Below, in pieces: positions 11,201-23,970 of a stretch of DNA of 64,000 bases; positions within the stretch are counted from its first letter, which is position 1; the number at the start of each line of letters is the position of its first letter. This DNA comes from Salvator merianae. Its lineage: Eukaryota; Chordata; Lepidosauria; Squamata; Teiidae. The notes below the pieces were generated by a model. It searched no databases. It worked only from the letters and a program-made list of their open reading frames with translations, and had not been told where the DNA came from. The stretch spans positions 50,505,479 through 50,569,478 of the forward strand of contig QVOM02000025.1 of NCBI GenBank assembly GCA_003586115.2. Direction: 5' to 3'. A program made the translations under genes and the position numbers.

Positions 11201-13485
11201 TCTGAAAAGGTTTGGAGCATATTCTTCATATATATATATAATTCTTCAAATTACAAACAAATCCACCATAATAAAATCCAGCATATTTCATTCATAATAA
11301 TCCTACCTCCCTACTGACTCTGTCACATCCATCAAAATCAAAACCATTTATCATATAATGGGAAATCACCTACCATATTGATTTTCTAGCTCTCATCCCC
11401 TCTTGTCTCATTTTTTTTTAAAAGAATCTTAAATTATTATTTTAGTTTTGATTACTATTTACATTATTTTTCTTTTTTCTTTGATTTATTTAAATTGATA
11501 CTTTAGTGTAAGCTACCATTTAAATCATTTTACATTATTGATTTTTTTTTAAAAAAAGTGACTACTTATCAGTGATGGTTTGTCACTTTAAGCACTGGTG
11601 TTTGCTCCTCACTGGAATTGATTTAATATCATTCATCTCATTTTCAATTGCTATCAATTTTTCCCATTATAGTCTAAATCCAATACCTCCCTATCTGAAA
11701 TGTGTCATAATACAATTTCAAATTTGGGACTCTCCATCCAGCATCCTTTACAGGAACACTCATCAAGATTTTTCTCATTCTTCCCTTCTTTTCTGCAGTC
11801 ACCAAGTTCAATCTTTTCCTATCCCATCTTTTTCATACCTTCAGCAGAATCATCTCTGTTAAAGTTTTGAATATGTACAATATTTTAGGAGCAAGTAATA
11901 TTTTAAGGACCCGAATTTGAGGTAATAAATCCTTTTTTTTTCTTCAAACTACAAATCTATTTATATTCTTCTCACCTTGCTCTTCCTCCTTTGATGCTCT
12001 CAGGCTAAATAGAAAACAAACAGAAAGAAGGAAAAAAAGAAAGAAAAGACAAGGTACACAGATACATCACTATAAAGACACAAAGACAAATGCTCCAAGT
12101 AAAACACACAGCAAATGTTCTGGAGATCTTCTGTACTTCAACACTACTAGAATAAAATGTGGGAGTACAATAGAAGTGAACAGAGAAAAGAGGAAGAGAA
12201 TTGAGAAATGAATCTCTGTTTGGCATGTTCTTCACAAGCTCAGCCTCCTTATCAACCATCCAGAAATTAGTTTCTTCTCCCCTTGGCGGAGGGGGTTGGA
12301 CTGACTACGCTGTAGACCATGGTACACCAGGATATCATCACTGTCAACTTTCCAAATAAGACATTCAAATCAATGCCAACCACTGGTGCCACAATGTCAT
12401 TGCTTCACATGGCATGCTAGGTTTCCCTTGAAATTGCTCCTTAGCAGATGTCTGCCTTACATAAGACTGAACACCCTCAGTTTGTACAAATCTGCCCACT
12501 TTTCTCTTACTATCAGAATATAAATGTTTTAGCACGTGTACTTTTGACATTACCTTATTTCTAATTTATGTATTATTGATTAGAACAGGCATGAGCTGCA
12601 CAAAATAATGTAGTTAGCACATTCCATTACATACTAATAACCGAGCCCTAACTGTACTAATTGGTGATATTATTTTATATGCATTGAATACTATTGATCA
12701 ATCAGCAGAAACAGCTGGTTATTGTAATATGTGATCATTAAAGATTACAGACTGCACAATTTACTTCAAGACTGTTTTTAATAAGAATGCACACACTAAT
12801 TTGCTTACACACACACACATAAGCACACACATATATAAACACAGATACATGGGCACTCACACAACATATACTCATTAATAGCAAGTCAACATAATCAAAT
12901 TTGATTAGTTACAAGGATGACTGAAGAATTTTAAACAGATTCTAAAAATGTGGAAACTAAATTGAAATAAACATCAGAATATAAAATCAAGAAAGTTTGT
13001 ATAGGTTCTGCAGTATACAACAATGACTTGCAAAATTGAATCAGTGTGGTAGTGAGGCAGGAAACTGAGGTCCTTTCTGCACTAGGTCTTATTCTGGAAT
13101 ATATTTCAGATTAGGGGCCTGTTGTGTAGACTACAGCAGCCCTGCAAGGATTCTTTAACTCTCAACTTTTTGTTGAAATTGTTCATTTCAGTAGCGCAAA
13201 ATGGCCTCCTAGAAGTCCTGTCACTTTATGAAGAGTGTCAGTACAAGGGGAGATCACAGACAGTATAACAAAATAATAATAAATAATTTCTGAGGAAGTT
13301 GAAATATGGTTTAGACATGGTTCTGAAGTGGGATTCTTTACATTCTAGTCTGCTTCTCCTCTTTCTCATGAAAATTCTTGAAAAGAGAAGGTGGATCGGG
13401 GTGAGATGAAAGCATGAGTGACATAGGTTACCATCTCTAAGGCTCTTTTCAACTGCGTTTTGGTTAGGTGTGATCACAGCCTTTC
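11201..13485. other. Unassigned AT-rich sequence
   Basis: No gene was found. A small (TA)n tract lies near 11230-11240. The block at about 12560-12780 is an AT-rich stretch of high complexity with many TAAT-type homeodomain words and no repeat features. It is noted as a possible conserved non-coding element, on appearance only. Confidence 0.35.
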
Positions 13486-13690
13486 TCTAAGCTGGCCAAC
13501 TGACTGTGGAATAGCTTCCCTTCTGAATCAGACCAAGAACAGACTTTATAAAATCTTTCATGGAAATACCCAGGCTTTTGTTGCCTATACCCAGCTATGC
13601 TGCTGTTCTACTTTTTTTAGTTGTTTCGTATTTATTTACTTAAATATTATGTTTCCTGTTCTTAGACATTTGGAAGGGATATATATTTAA
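13486..13690 (+). pseudogene. Possible LINE C-terminal remnant
   Basis: One plus-strand reading contains LWNSFPSES, the 'LWN-x-LP' signature of an L2/Rex1-like ORF2 C-terminus. The reading ends within about 15 codons. The evidence is the short motif only. Confidence 0.25.
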
Positions 13691-16600
13691 ATAGTAAATA
13701 GTAAATATTTTAAATATTAAAATATCTAGTTCAATCTCACTGATATGTCTTTTGATACATGTTACAGAAATATGCAAAACAGAGGGTTAAAATATTTTAT
13801 TTTGTTTAAAAATAATGATGGTCATTCGAATCAGTCCATCTTGATACTGATTTTCAGTGCACAGTTGTGTAATAGTGATATTATACTAGCAATACTCTTA
13901 AAAGTCACTATGCCAAGGACACTCAGATACTTGATTAACATTTCTCACATCTCTCTTAACTAAATTAAGCAGACCTTACTAGATTTTAACATCTGGTCCT
14001 TGACATTTCTTCCAGGAATTATAACTTTCACCTCTTCCTATTTGCTAGTTTTTTCCTCCATCACCATTCCATCTAGGAACAGCTGTTACTTAGAACACAA
14101 GTGTATTCAAGTCTGCAGTGCTACTGCTTGCTTCAGTTTATTTCTGCATGACATAGTTTTACACTGGGCAAAATTCAGAAAGACAAATGGCTTTGAAGAG
14201 CTGTCACGTCACCATTAAAAAAACAAAACAAAACACCTTTATATTTATATCTGAAAAAAAGTTACAGTGCCATTTTTCATTTTCACTGAGGTCTGTCCCT
14301 GGAGGAAAAGTGCAATAAAACAAACTATCTTTTGTATGAACTTTCACTATTGATATTGTCTGATTATCCCTTAAGTTCTTGGCTTCTTTATAGAAATATT
14401 CTACTTAAAAGAGGACCAAAAGGGGGAAGGAGGGGATCTTATTGTTACTAATATGAAAAGAAAAGATACTTGAACTTTCACTGCACTTTAGTATTAGGTA
14501 AATCATTTTGCTGACTTATGTATTGGGACTTGTATAGACAAAAAATATTCTCTGTCTTAGATAAATATTATGTACAGATACATAAATGGATACATAAAAT
14601 AAACATAAATGAATACAATGTAGATCTCTTTTTAAGTAGACTGTGATATTTAATGCGTACTTATGGACTCTGACATAGGACAGTGGAATTGGGAGGAAAC
14701 ACAGAGATTATTTCATCCACATGAAATGTATTGTACCTACTATTTGTCATTATTGGTAAAGTTAGCAAAATATTTTTGTCATAATAATAGGAAAAGTTCT
14801 AATTCTTTTTTTAGCAGATGGTCAGTTTTACCTGTTTTAAACTTCATAGATTTATATTGTAAACAGCTCCATGATAACAAAGAGGTATATAAATGTTAAC
14901 AAATAAATAGTGAGACAAAGGAATAAAAAAAAAAAGCATGAAAGAAAAGAAAATAGAGAAGAAAAATATATACAATAAAGAGAGAAAGAAAAAGTGCTGA
15001 ATCTAGATCATGCCAAGTAATATTAATCACTCTTTCTGTTCTGTTCCATTAAACAAGACAAAATGAAACATACATGGCAAGTCCCAATTCTACATAGTAA
15101 TCATCTGTTGTGCTACATCAGAAGTATGATGAATTCATAGTTCAAGATATAAGGATAAATTCCAGTTGTTGATATTTATATAGCACCAAAGTCCAAATAA
15201 AGCAATGTAGATGTCTGCTATTAAAATTGCATGACAGTGTCCTTGTAGTCATCAGAAACTTGACTCAAGGGCACCTTAACCTTTTCATTTTCAACTCAGA
15301 ACAACTTAACATTACTGAACAACAATTGCTGGAAAATTATATTAATGATTTATTTTTTTTTGTATCATCTCAGAAAGGGCTAATAATTGAACTATCCCAT
15401 ACCATATGATGAGTATGCCTACTTTGAAATACATCTCTAACATAATCACCCTCCTTTAAAACCTGCATGATTCATGTTTGACCAATTTGACATGATAAAG
15501 AGAAGATCACTGAATCTTATATATCTTTGCATTAAGATGATAATTAAAAAATTTGAATAGCATTAGATGGAAAAAAAAAATCAATAATGAGATCATAGCA
15601 GGAACATTTCATTTTTTTTTTCCTCCTTTGCTACAGTCCTGAAGAAATTTGTCCCTATAGAGATTCTATTTGCTGCAAGTGGGTGGAATTTATCATTAGC
15701 AAAAATAGTTGATTTCTCCTCAAAATAAACCAGAGTTTTTCTTTGCACCATGATTTTTGAAGGATTAAATTCTGTCTTCCACACCATATTTTCTTTTTTC
15801 TAGTGGATGACAGACGTTTCATGTTTCTTTTGTTTTGTTTTTTTAAAAACATTTTGATTTATTATTTAACCTGTTTTCAATGAATTGTTTTCCATATATG
15901 TAACTTTCACCCTATCCTTTTCCTCCAGATCAAGTGCAATTTTATTTATAACATGCACCATCATTTGACTATTTATAAAAATCAAGTACTGCAGGCACTC
16001 ATTAGTGTGTTATAGTATTTTCCTGAAACAATGTCTTTCCAAGCAGCTCATTAAACTTACTTTCCATAAATGATTGTGACAATGTACTCTAAATTGTCAT
16101 CTGCCTCACTGTGCCATATTCAGGTTTAATTCTATCCTATTTATTAATTTAATATATTTTTTTATCACACTCCTTAGCTCATGAAAGGCTTTCAGGATGA
16201 AAGGCTTCCACTGATTGATCCTCTCCTAAAGCCAAAATAGAAACAAATAGTCATGACACATGAGGATAGAGAATAGGGAAGGAAAAGGGGGAAATAAGGT
16301 CTGCTTCTTTATGCTTTCAAGCAAGATGATTTGAAGTTCTATTTGTAGTTTGGGGAGGCAGAAATTCCCACTGGGAGAAAGATGGTAGAACTCACTAGCT
16401 TGCAGTTTCTTCTCCACTTCCCTCAGGAAAGATGGATCATAACCTTGTGGTGGCAATTGGGCGAGGGAGGAAACACTGCTGGGGAAAGGATACCAGTCTG
16501 CTGTCCCTTCCAGATCAAGGCATGTGGATAATGCTCAAGAAAGTGAAGTAACAATACCGGACTGAATTTGGGCACGGTACACAATAGACCTCATCCTTGT

Positions 16601-17679
16601 TTGAGTAGATGAAAATGAAACTCCTAATTCACATTATTGCTCTGCCTTGTCCATTTCACTGCCTTCCTATTGTGTAGGTGAGACAAAAAGGGCATAAGGT
16701 AATTCCTCAAATGTTGCAATGTTCAACTGGCTAAAATTTGCAAAATTTTTGCTATCAAACTTTGGACTTATCCTACTGGAATGAGTAAGATCTGTAATGC
16801 AGTGGATCTTCTTCACTGCTATACTACCAACATTTTTTTGCCACATCAACCATAAAGGCCTGGGACCACACAAGGCTCTGATTCAGTAGTCTGGCTGGAC
16901 TATAACTCTGAATATTCTATTAATAGGAATGTTTATTTAATAATCATTTTATTTCTTTATTCACTTCTCTATACTATCATCATCCAATTCTGTTTGGGGA
17001 ACTCTTATAAAGACATTGGATTGTGAACAAACAGACCATATAACTACTATTGATACATAAGTGTGACTTATTTTGTGCATCTTGGTTACAATGCATAGTT
17101 TAGATGGTATAAAAGCCACTTAATTAGGTTCAAATAATTTAAATCCATTCCACACAGCAATGCCTTCCATACAACAGGACTGCTGCGTTGTGTTTGAAAA
17201 CAGCGTTTCTATCACCTATTTCTCCCCTTTATTGTTTTTCAGTGTTAACAACTGATTATGATTGATCTGATGCTATTTGATATGACCTAGTCCAGATAAC
17301 TGGACCTCCCACAAAGTAGATGCTAAATGCACAGGATGCACCTGACATTCATGGCAGTTGCACTGGCCATGGACTTGGCCTAGGCCACTTTTGTCAAATA
17401 ATCTGCCATGAAATGTTCAAATGTGTTTTCCCCCCACCAAAATCATTTTGTTGCTCAATGCTTCACAGCAGATCTGCAGTCTCTGGAGGGAAAAGAGAAT
17501 GCCCCTGCAGCACTATGATAAAATTGCTTCTTTTATTGCACACAGATGTGAACTTTGTTGAAAGTACACAGTATTATTTTTTCTTTTTAAAATCAAAATT
17601 CTGTTTCCTGTTGACAGGTTTTTGTTGTTGTTGTTGTTTTTAGAACATAGCCACACACTGATTGTGATTTAGAAACTTG
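13691..17679. other. Unassigned AT-rich sequence
   Basis: About 4 kb of AT-rich DNA with A- and T-runs (14927-14936, 15352-15361, 15612-15620) and chance frames up to 107 codons. No repeat ends, RNA gene or domain was recognised. A GTTGTT run lies near 17622-17637. Confidence 0.45.
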
Positions 17680-18137
17680 GGACCTGTTTGCACTGATATG
17701 CCAGCATGCCAGCCAGCACAACGCATCCACACTCTGCAGTGGGCCCAGTGTCCAGAGCTTCTGCAGATGCTCCTGAGCACAACTAGCTGTGAATGGCTAA
17801 ATAACTCTCCACAGCTTGACCAGGAGTAGCTGAACTTCTCCTGGTCAACAAAGTTCACACCTGCTTCTGGCTGTGAATGTTGGTGAGGCCGTGATGCAGC
17901 ATGGCTGTGGCTATGGAGTCACATGCCATGTCCCTGGTGGTCTTGGCAGTAGTCAGATGTTTCCATGGCTGCTGTCATGGTGGTCAGGTTAGCAACGCGT
18001 CTGCACTGTGAGTGCTGGAAGCGCAGTAAAGGGCTGTTCCAGTCATTGCAGTAAAGATGGTCACCACACTGTTGGATCTGTTCCAGCTTAGAATGGTAGA
18101 ATTCTACCATTCTAAACTGTAAAGTGTGAACAGGTCC
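17680..18137. mobile_element. MITE-like repeat, copy D2
   Basis: The left end GGACCTGTTTGCACT and right end AAGTGTGAACAGGTCC are near-perfect inverse complements. The interior is collinear with 395-803: the 'GCATCCACACTCTG' block, 'TAGCTGTGAATGGCTAAAT', the CCATGGCTGCTGTCATGG block and the GGATCTGTTCCAGCTTAGAATGG block. TTAGAAAC and TTAGAAGC occur beside the two ends but are offset by about 3 bp, so an 8-bp TSD is only a possibility. No coding frame. This is the best-preserved member of the family in the window. Confidence 0.65.
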
Positions 18138-20611
18138 TTAGAAGCAATAAAGAAATGCTTTCTATCTATTTCTCTTAAAAATATCAACTTTAAACACAAG
18201 TGCTTTTCCCTTCCTGAATCCTACCTTTTCATGTTACTATTTTTTCCTTCTTTTCTCTGTCACTTTTCTCTGCCAATCTCAATCTCTTTGCTGTAATAAA
18301 TCCTGGGTCTATATCTAAACAATTCCTTTGGATTGAAACATGTTTCATGTCTCTACTTATAATCAGAGGCATCTAAACAATGCACCTTCACTGTTGTATC
18401 TTTACATGTAGTAGAAAGAGGTACCTCACAGCAATTGCATTACTCCATTTGTGGGTTAGTACCTGCCCACAAGTCACTGCCCAAAGTACCTGTTTTGTAG
18501 GGCACGATTTTCCATCCTCACTTCAAGTATCTCAGGGTGCTGTTTGAAATGATGTCTCAGCACTTTGAAATCAACATGTTGTAATGATTAAAAAAAAAAA
18601 AAAAAAAGATATTGTGCAATATACTAACCCTTCCCACAATGTACAACAATATTATGATTCTTGAGCTGGACTACCTACTAGGAAATAAAAACAGGGACCA
18701 TAGCTTTTTGCAAGTAAAAGATTTTACTGATGTTAATATTATACATGTGTAAAGTACAAATGTATATGGAACTATTATGCTATGCAAGAAAGCCATAAGT
18801 GTAGGGACCATAATACATTATGGGACACATTTTTCAGACCAACAGGAAAAAAATGAGTTGGATTGAATATGAGCAGCAACTCCCCTTCTTTCTCTCTTGT
18901 TGTTTTGAGCAGTCCTTACAAAAATAAACAGACAAGTGACGTCTTGAGCAATGCAAATGATAGCCACTATGTTACTAAAGGTCAGTGTCTGTCTTGAAAT
19001 CAAGGAAGTCTTTCAGCTTGGTGGATGCCTGATTAAGTTTGGACACAGCTGCTGTTTTACTTGTTTCCTGGGTTCACTTGATCAACACCAAGAGATACAA
19101 CCTGCAACATCTGTCTTTGTTACTACCTGATCAGTGTCATCCTCTGTATTTGCTTAGTTGATTATTTCATTGTTTCCCTCTCTGAGTAGTGCCATAAACA
19201 AGTATATGTGACCCTGCTCAGAAACATATCCCTTCATGTTTTTCATTTTTTGTAGAAGTTCCTCAAATTTCCTGCCCCCTGACTCCTTGTCCTGCCCTTT
19301 TCTCCAAAAAAGGTATAAAAGTTCCCCCATTTTGCTAAGACTAAGGAGGGATTATTCAGTTCAAATTGAATATCTCTGAACTGTTCTGTTCAATTTAAAC
19401 TTTCAAACACGAACTGAACTGTGCACATATCTAGAACTACAATATGATTAAAATGCACATTAGTTCCAGCTGAGCCATTTGTTTCTAACAGCCACCTCAA
19501 CAGTGTGAAAGCATCTATTTACTTTGGATAAGTTGCACTACTCTGTCATGCTTTACTTTACATTCTTCAAACTCACTATAAGAAAAAAGTACAGGACTTG
19601 CTGTATATTGATCCTCCCATATAATCCCATGTTTTGAATAATACATCACAAAAGTGACAGTGTTTTTATGATGTGTTAGTGTCATACATCATAACGAGTA
19701 CTACTGCTCCATTGATATATTATCTGGAAAGTGGCACAGACCAGCAAGATAAATGTTGTCACATGGGCATATACGTATCATTTATCTAGAAATAGATCTA
19801 CAGATAGATTAATTTATATGTAGCATAAAACTTTGGGAATATATTAAAAAGTATACATCACATATAGAACAATTTTGTAGAAAAATCAAATATTTGTGGA
19901 ATGGAGCAAGATTAGGTGTCAGGTTACTAGATTTTCTCCCTTCCCAAATACTGGATGTGTCTCACTGGATTTGTTTACATACAAATTTATTCAGCATGAG
20001 CCAAACCTACCACAATCTTCATCAGAAGTTTTCCATGCAAGTAACATTCTACATATTTTTTAAATTTTAAAAGCAGTTATCAAAGACTGTTGATACTTCC
20101 ATTTCTAGTCTGCTTCTTACCTCCATACAATTTAGTTACCTTGCAATATTTTAGATCCAAATCACCATTTAAACATGAATGGAATGAGTTATTGCGACAG
20201 CTACTATTACACTTGATTGCAGAACCCATTGTTAATTCAATTCCTAACCTCAGATTTACGATTAAGCAAGGTATTATTGGACAATGTGCTTTCTGTAACT
20301 GTGAAATTACTTTATCTATTCTGGTGTCTTTCAGTATATTTTTAATTGTCTTGGTATAGCACCTAGTCATCCAGAGTTGCTGCATTTCAAATTCTAGGAT
20401 CAATATTGTTATTGCTCAGGTTGAAAAACAATGTCCCACAAACTCCATCTATTTTTGCAACATTTTTGCAGTACCTTGAAGAATCATAAAGACACTACAT
20501 TCTTCAGAACATCCTTTGCTGTGAAAGGCAGAGAACATATGACTGGAGCTGAGCCTATCTTTTCAGAGAGGAAGTCACAATAATTAAACTGGATAGAGAT
20601 AAACCAGGGAG
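18138..20611. other. Unassigned AT-rich sequence
   Basis: Contains an A-run at about 18591-18607. Overlapping frames at 20080-20403 (-) and 20090-20359 (+) have no recognisable domain. No gene was found. Confidence 0.4.
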
Positions 20612-20653
20612 AAGGTTCTTACATGTCTTAATAAGCTAAATGCTAACAAATCA

Positions 20654-20888
20654 TTGGTACCAAATGGTATGCATCAAAACATTCTTAAAGAACTCAAATG
20701 TGAAATTGCTGATCTTCTAATCAAAATATATAATCTTTCCCGAAGATCAGATTTTGTGTCCAAAGACTGTAAGGTAGCAAATGTAACACCAATCTTCAAA
20801 AAAGGATTCAGGAGTGATCTGGAAGATTACAGACCAATCAGCTTAATGCCAGTTCCAGGTAAAGTGATGGAATCACTATTACAGAATA

Positions 20889-20940
<52 letters not shown>

Positions 20941-21067
20941 TCTCATAGAGAGGAGCAAGTATTGCCAAAGGAAAATCAGCTGCAAAGATAAATCATGCCT
21001 TACTAACTTGTTACAATTATTTGAGAGTGATAAACAAATGCATAAAGGTCATGTGCTGGATTGGTAA
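20654..21067 (+). pseudogene. Reverse transcriptase fragment, CR1 clade, interrupted by a TA array
   Basis: The 137-codon frame reads through the N-terminal part of a non-LTR reverse transcriptase. ANVTPIFKKG near residues 46-55 and DYRPISLMPVPGKVMESLL near 61-79 match the 'VVPIFKKG..NYRPVSLTS..GK' segment of LINE ORF2. After residue ~82 the frame runs through a (TA)n array (20887-20935) translated as a Tyr/Ile repeat. It then resumes with KSCLTNLLQLFES, the segment normally following 'QHGF..GKSCLTNL'. The catalytic YADD/FADD segment is not readable in one frame. This is an inactive fossil. In an intact LINE, the protein primes cDNA synthesis on nicked chromosomal DNA. Confidence 0.75.
20887..20935. 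repeat. (TA)n microsatellite inside LINE fragment
   Basis: About 24 TA units broken once by TGTA. It sits in the reverse-transcriptase reading frame of the surrounding LINE fragment. Confidence 0.95.
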
Positions 21068-21390
21068 TTGGCAAAAGGACAGAAAACAAAGAGTAGTAGT
21101 AAATGGGCAGTTCTCAAAATGGAGGGAAGTACAGAGTGGGGGCTTCTGAGGTTCAGTATTGGGTCCCATGATTTTTAATTTATTCATAAATAATCTAGAA
21201 GCAGGGATAAGTAGTGAGATAGCAAAAGCCTCCAAAGGCTATTTGCAGGGAATTAAGAGCAGGTAAAGGTTTTATCTTGGTTTTCTGCTTGAGAATGCCC
21301 AGAAGTACTTCGTAGGCCACTTTGTGAGACACAATGCTGGACTAGATGGTATTAGGAGCAGTGTACTGGGTTATTCTGGTTTTGGGTAAA

Positions 21391-23796
21391 AACTTTCCCA
21401 GGACAGTCTCATAAAGAAGGACATTATGGCTATGGGCTTTAAAAATGTAACACCAACCAAAGTAAACCATGAAAATAGCAGACAGTACAAAAACTACAAA
21501 ACAAAACCATCTTCAATAATAAGAAAACTTTATTAAAAACTCAGAAGAAATGCCTTAAAACCAGTAAAAAACATAGTACTATAAAAAACAGCTGACAGCT
21601 GTCAAAAGATCAAGCAAAGTATACAGAAAGCCATGAAATATAGGGTTTTTTTTCCTAATGTTAGCATTGTACAGGCTTACTGCATATGTGCCAGATCCTT
21701 ACAGTTTCACAAAGCTAGAACAAGGGTGTACTTATGAATAGAGGGTAAAATGACAAGTGGGGGAAAAAGAAAGCAATTGTAAGGAGGGGAAAGATCTAGT
21801 CCTTAACAACTAAGAGAGTCCTAAACTGTCAGGGGAAATCACATGGATAATTCTCACCATTTAGGTACAACATGAAAGTCTCCGTTTCTGCCCTGGGAAG
21901 CAAGCAGTTTCTGTACAGTATCCCAAGTATGGACGAGTGAAGATAGAAGGCTATAGGGCTCAGCAAGAGTGCATTTCACCCAAAGCAACAAATTTCCTTT
22001 ATGTTTTCTGAGTTCCAAGTAGAGAGGCAGATTCAGGAAATGCACAGCTTTCTTAGTGATGACAAAGTTTGAACTGGGAGTGGAGCAGCCAATTCAAAGT
22101 CTGGGCTTTGATTGGGCAGCACCGATAATATCTAGAGGTGTGGAGCTTTGTTCTGGTGTTGAATATTGTGTGGCAGGTGGCAGAAGACCATACCATGCTT
22201 CACATCTGGGGCATTTTATTACTATTTCCTAAATGGGGCTGTAACTTCAACCCAGGAACCACCTAGAATAGTGGGGCCAAATGTGACCTAATGTTGTTCA
22301 ATAGGGACAGCAAAATGGAAGGAATGTGCTTTTGCAGTCAAGTGCTTGTGCAACCTTTAGTGTGTATAATGTGCATATCCAGCTGTGTGCTCGCTAAATA
22401 GCTGTCACACCTCTGGGTTATGACAATGCCCTCTTTATTTCTGTAACAGATAAATACAATGGTGTTACTCTTGATTCAATTTATTTGAGTTTACCAACAT
22501 TTTTGATAGCTGCATTTCTGATTTCATACCTGGACATGCAGTTTGCCCGAAATCTGATATGCCAGAAATGATACCTTTTAACACCTTTTGACATTTTGAT
22601 AGAAAATGTACCAATTTATATCAAATCTCAGATCTTCCATTGTCCAAAAGTCTTTCATACTGGTTATTTGTCTTCTGATACTGATGGGAGGAGGGAGTGG
22701 GCCAAGAGAACATTTTTTTGCTTGTGCAATTTATATTGAGGCTTGAATTTTTTGCACAACATAGAGTTAGTCTAACATAAGAATTCTTGGCTGTTCTGAC
22801 CCATCCTTATGCATTCAATATAACAGGCCCAATTCATCTAGTCACATGCCTTTGGCAAGAAACAGCTCCCTATTTTTTTTGCAGCAAAGAGCCTTTCATA
22901 ATTCATATTTTTAGAAAATAATGTCTAACAATGGACTGTCACCTGATTCAGCAGGATTCCTCTTATGTTATTAAGTTTTTTTTTTTTAAAAAAAAAATGA
23001 GGAACAATTATTTTGCTTTGTGTTATCAGATCATTCTTTCTTTAGACTGATGATGGAAGACAAGGGAGAGAGAATGAGAAATCCTCTCCTGTTCACTAAC
23101 CTATTTTTTTTCTCTTCCCCCCCCCTCTCATTCTCCCAGTCATTCTCACATACAAGCACACATAGAGAGACATTCTTTCTGTTTTACTACTTCATTTTTC
23201 AAGAAGTTGAGTAAAAACAAAAAAAGATGGGGAAATCCACTCTGTCACAGCTAACCAACTTAGTTCTCTCCTGATTTACTTCTCTTTACAAGAAGATGAC
23301 AGATAACAGAGGAAGAAGAGGAGGAGTTATAGCACTCCTGTCTCTCATTCTGCTACTTCCTTAAGATGACAGAAAAATGTTGATGGAGAAGAGAGAGGCA
23401 GCATCTCAACCAACCTCTTTCTATGTCTCTCTCCTGTGACCAGCAAACTTTTGCCTCTCAGAGTAGCATCATCCAATATGTCCTGTCTTCCATCTATGGA
23501 AACCTATGTACTAATGCTGCTTTCCATTAGTGCAAGGCTGTTCACTGTATTCAGCTTGCTTTGACATCTGTGTTGGAGGATTCTATCAACATCATCCTTT
23601 TCTGGAATCACTGAGGAACCACACATTTCCTATTAGACACTTTGCTTGTAAATAGTATTTTAAGGAAATTTCTGGGTTGTATTATAGACTAGCTTCATGT
23701 ACAATGCAGTACAGACAGAATATAGAATACTAGTAGATTATTAACATTTAGATTAGATCTACAGCAGTGGTCCCAGTTTAGGATGGTTTGAAGAAA
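21391..23796. other. Unassigned sequence
   Basis: No recognisable gene. T/A-runs lie at 22977-22997. Polypyrimidine-rich patches occur near 23110-23140. Frames here are short and lack domains. Confidence 0.4.
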
Positions 23797-23911
23797 AAAA
23801 AGAAGGGAGGAAGGGAGGAAGGAAGGGAGGAAGGAAGGGAGGGAGGAAGGAAGGAAGGAAGGAAGGAAGGAAGGAAGGAAGGAAGGAAGGAAGGAAGGAA
23901 GGAAGGAAGGA

Positions 23912-23967
<56 letters not shown>

Positions 23968-23970
23968 AAA
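23797..23970. repeat. (GGAA)n-(AAAG)n tetranucleotide array
   Basis: A purine-only plus strand of ~170 bp. Irregular GGGA/GGAA units pass into a pure GGAA tract and then switch to an AAAG tract. The lysine/glutamate- and serine/proline/phenylalanine-repeat frames over it are artefacts of the repeat. Confidence 0.97.

Larger units (their letters stand above)
20612..21390 (+). mobile_element. Decayed CR1-clade (L3/CR1-like) LINE fragment
   Basis: The fragment carries part of a LINE reverse transcriptase (see 20654-21067), then a decayed stretch still readable as SVLGPMIFNLFINNLE-like residues across frames (about 21120-21210). It ends in a 3' region containing GGACTAGATGG (about 21338-21348), a phrase typical of CR1/L2-group 3' ends. 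It is clearly different from and older-looking than the two long CR1 copies at 41 kb and 49 kb. The 5' end is truncated or unrecognisable. Confidence 0.7.
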
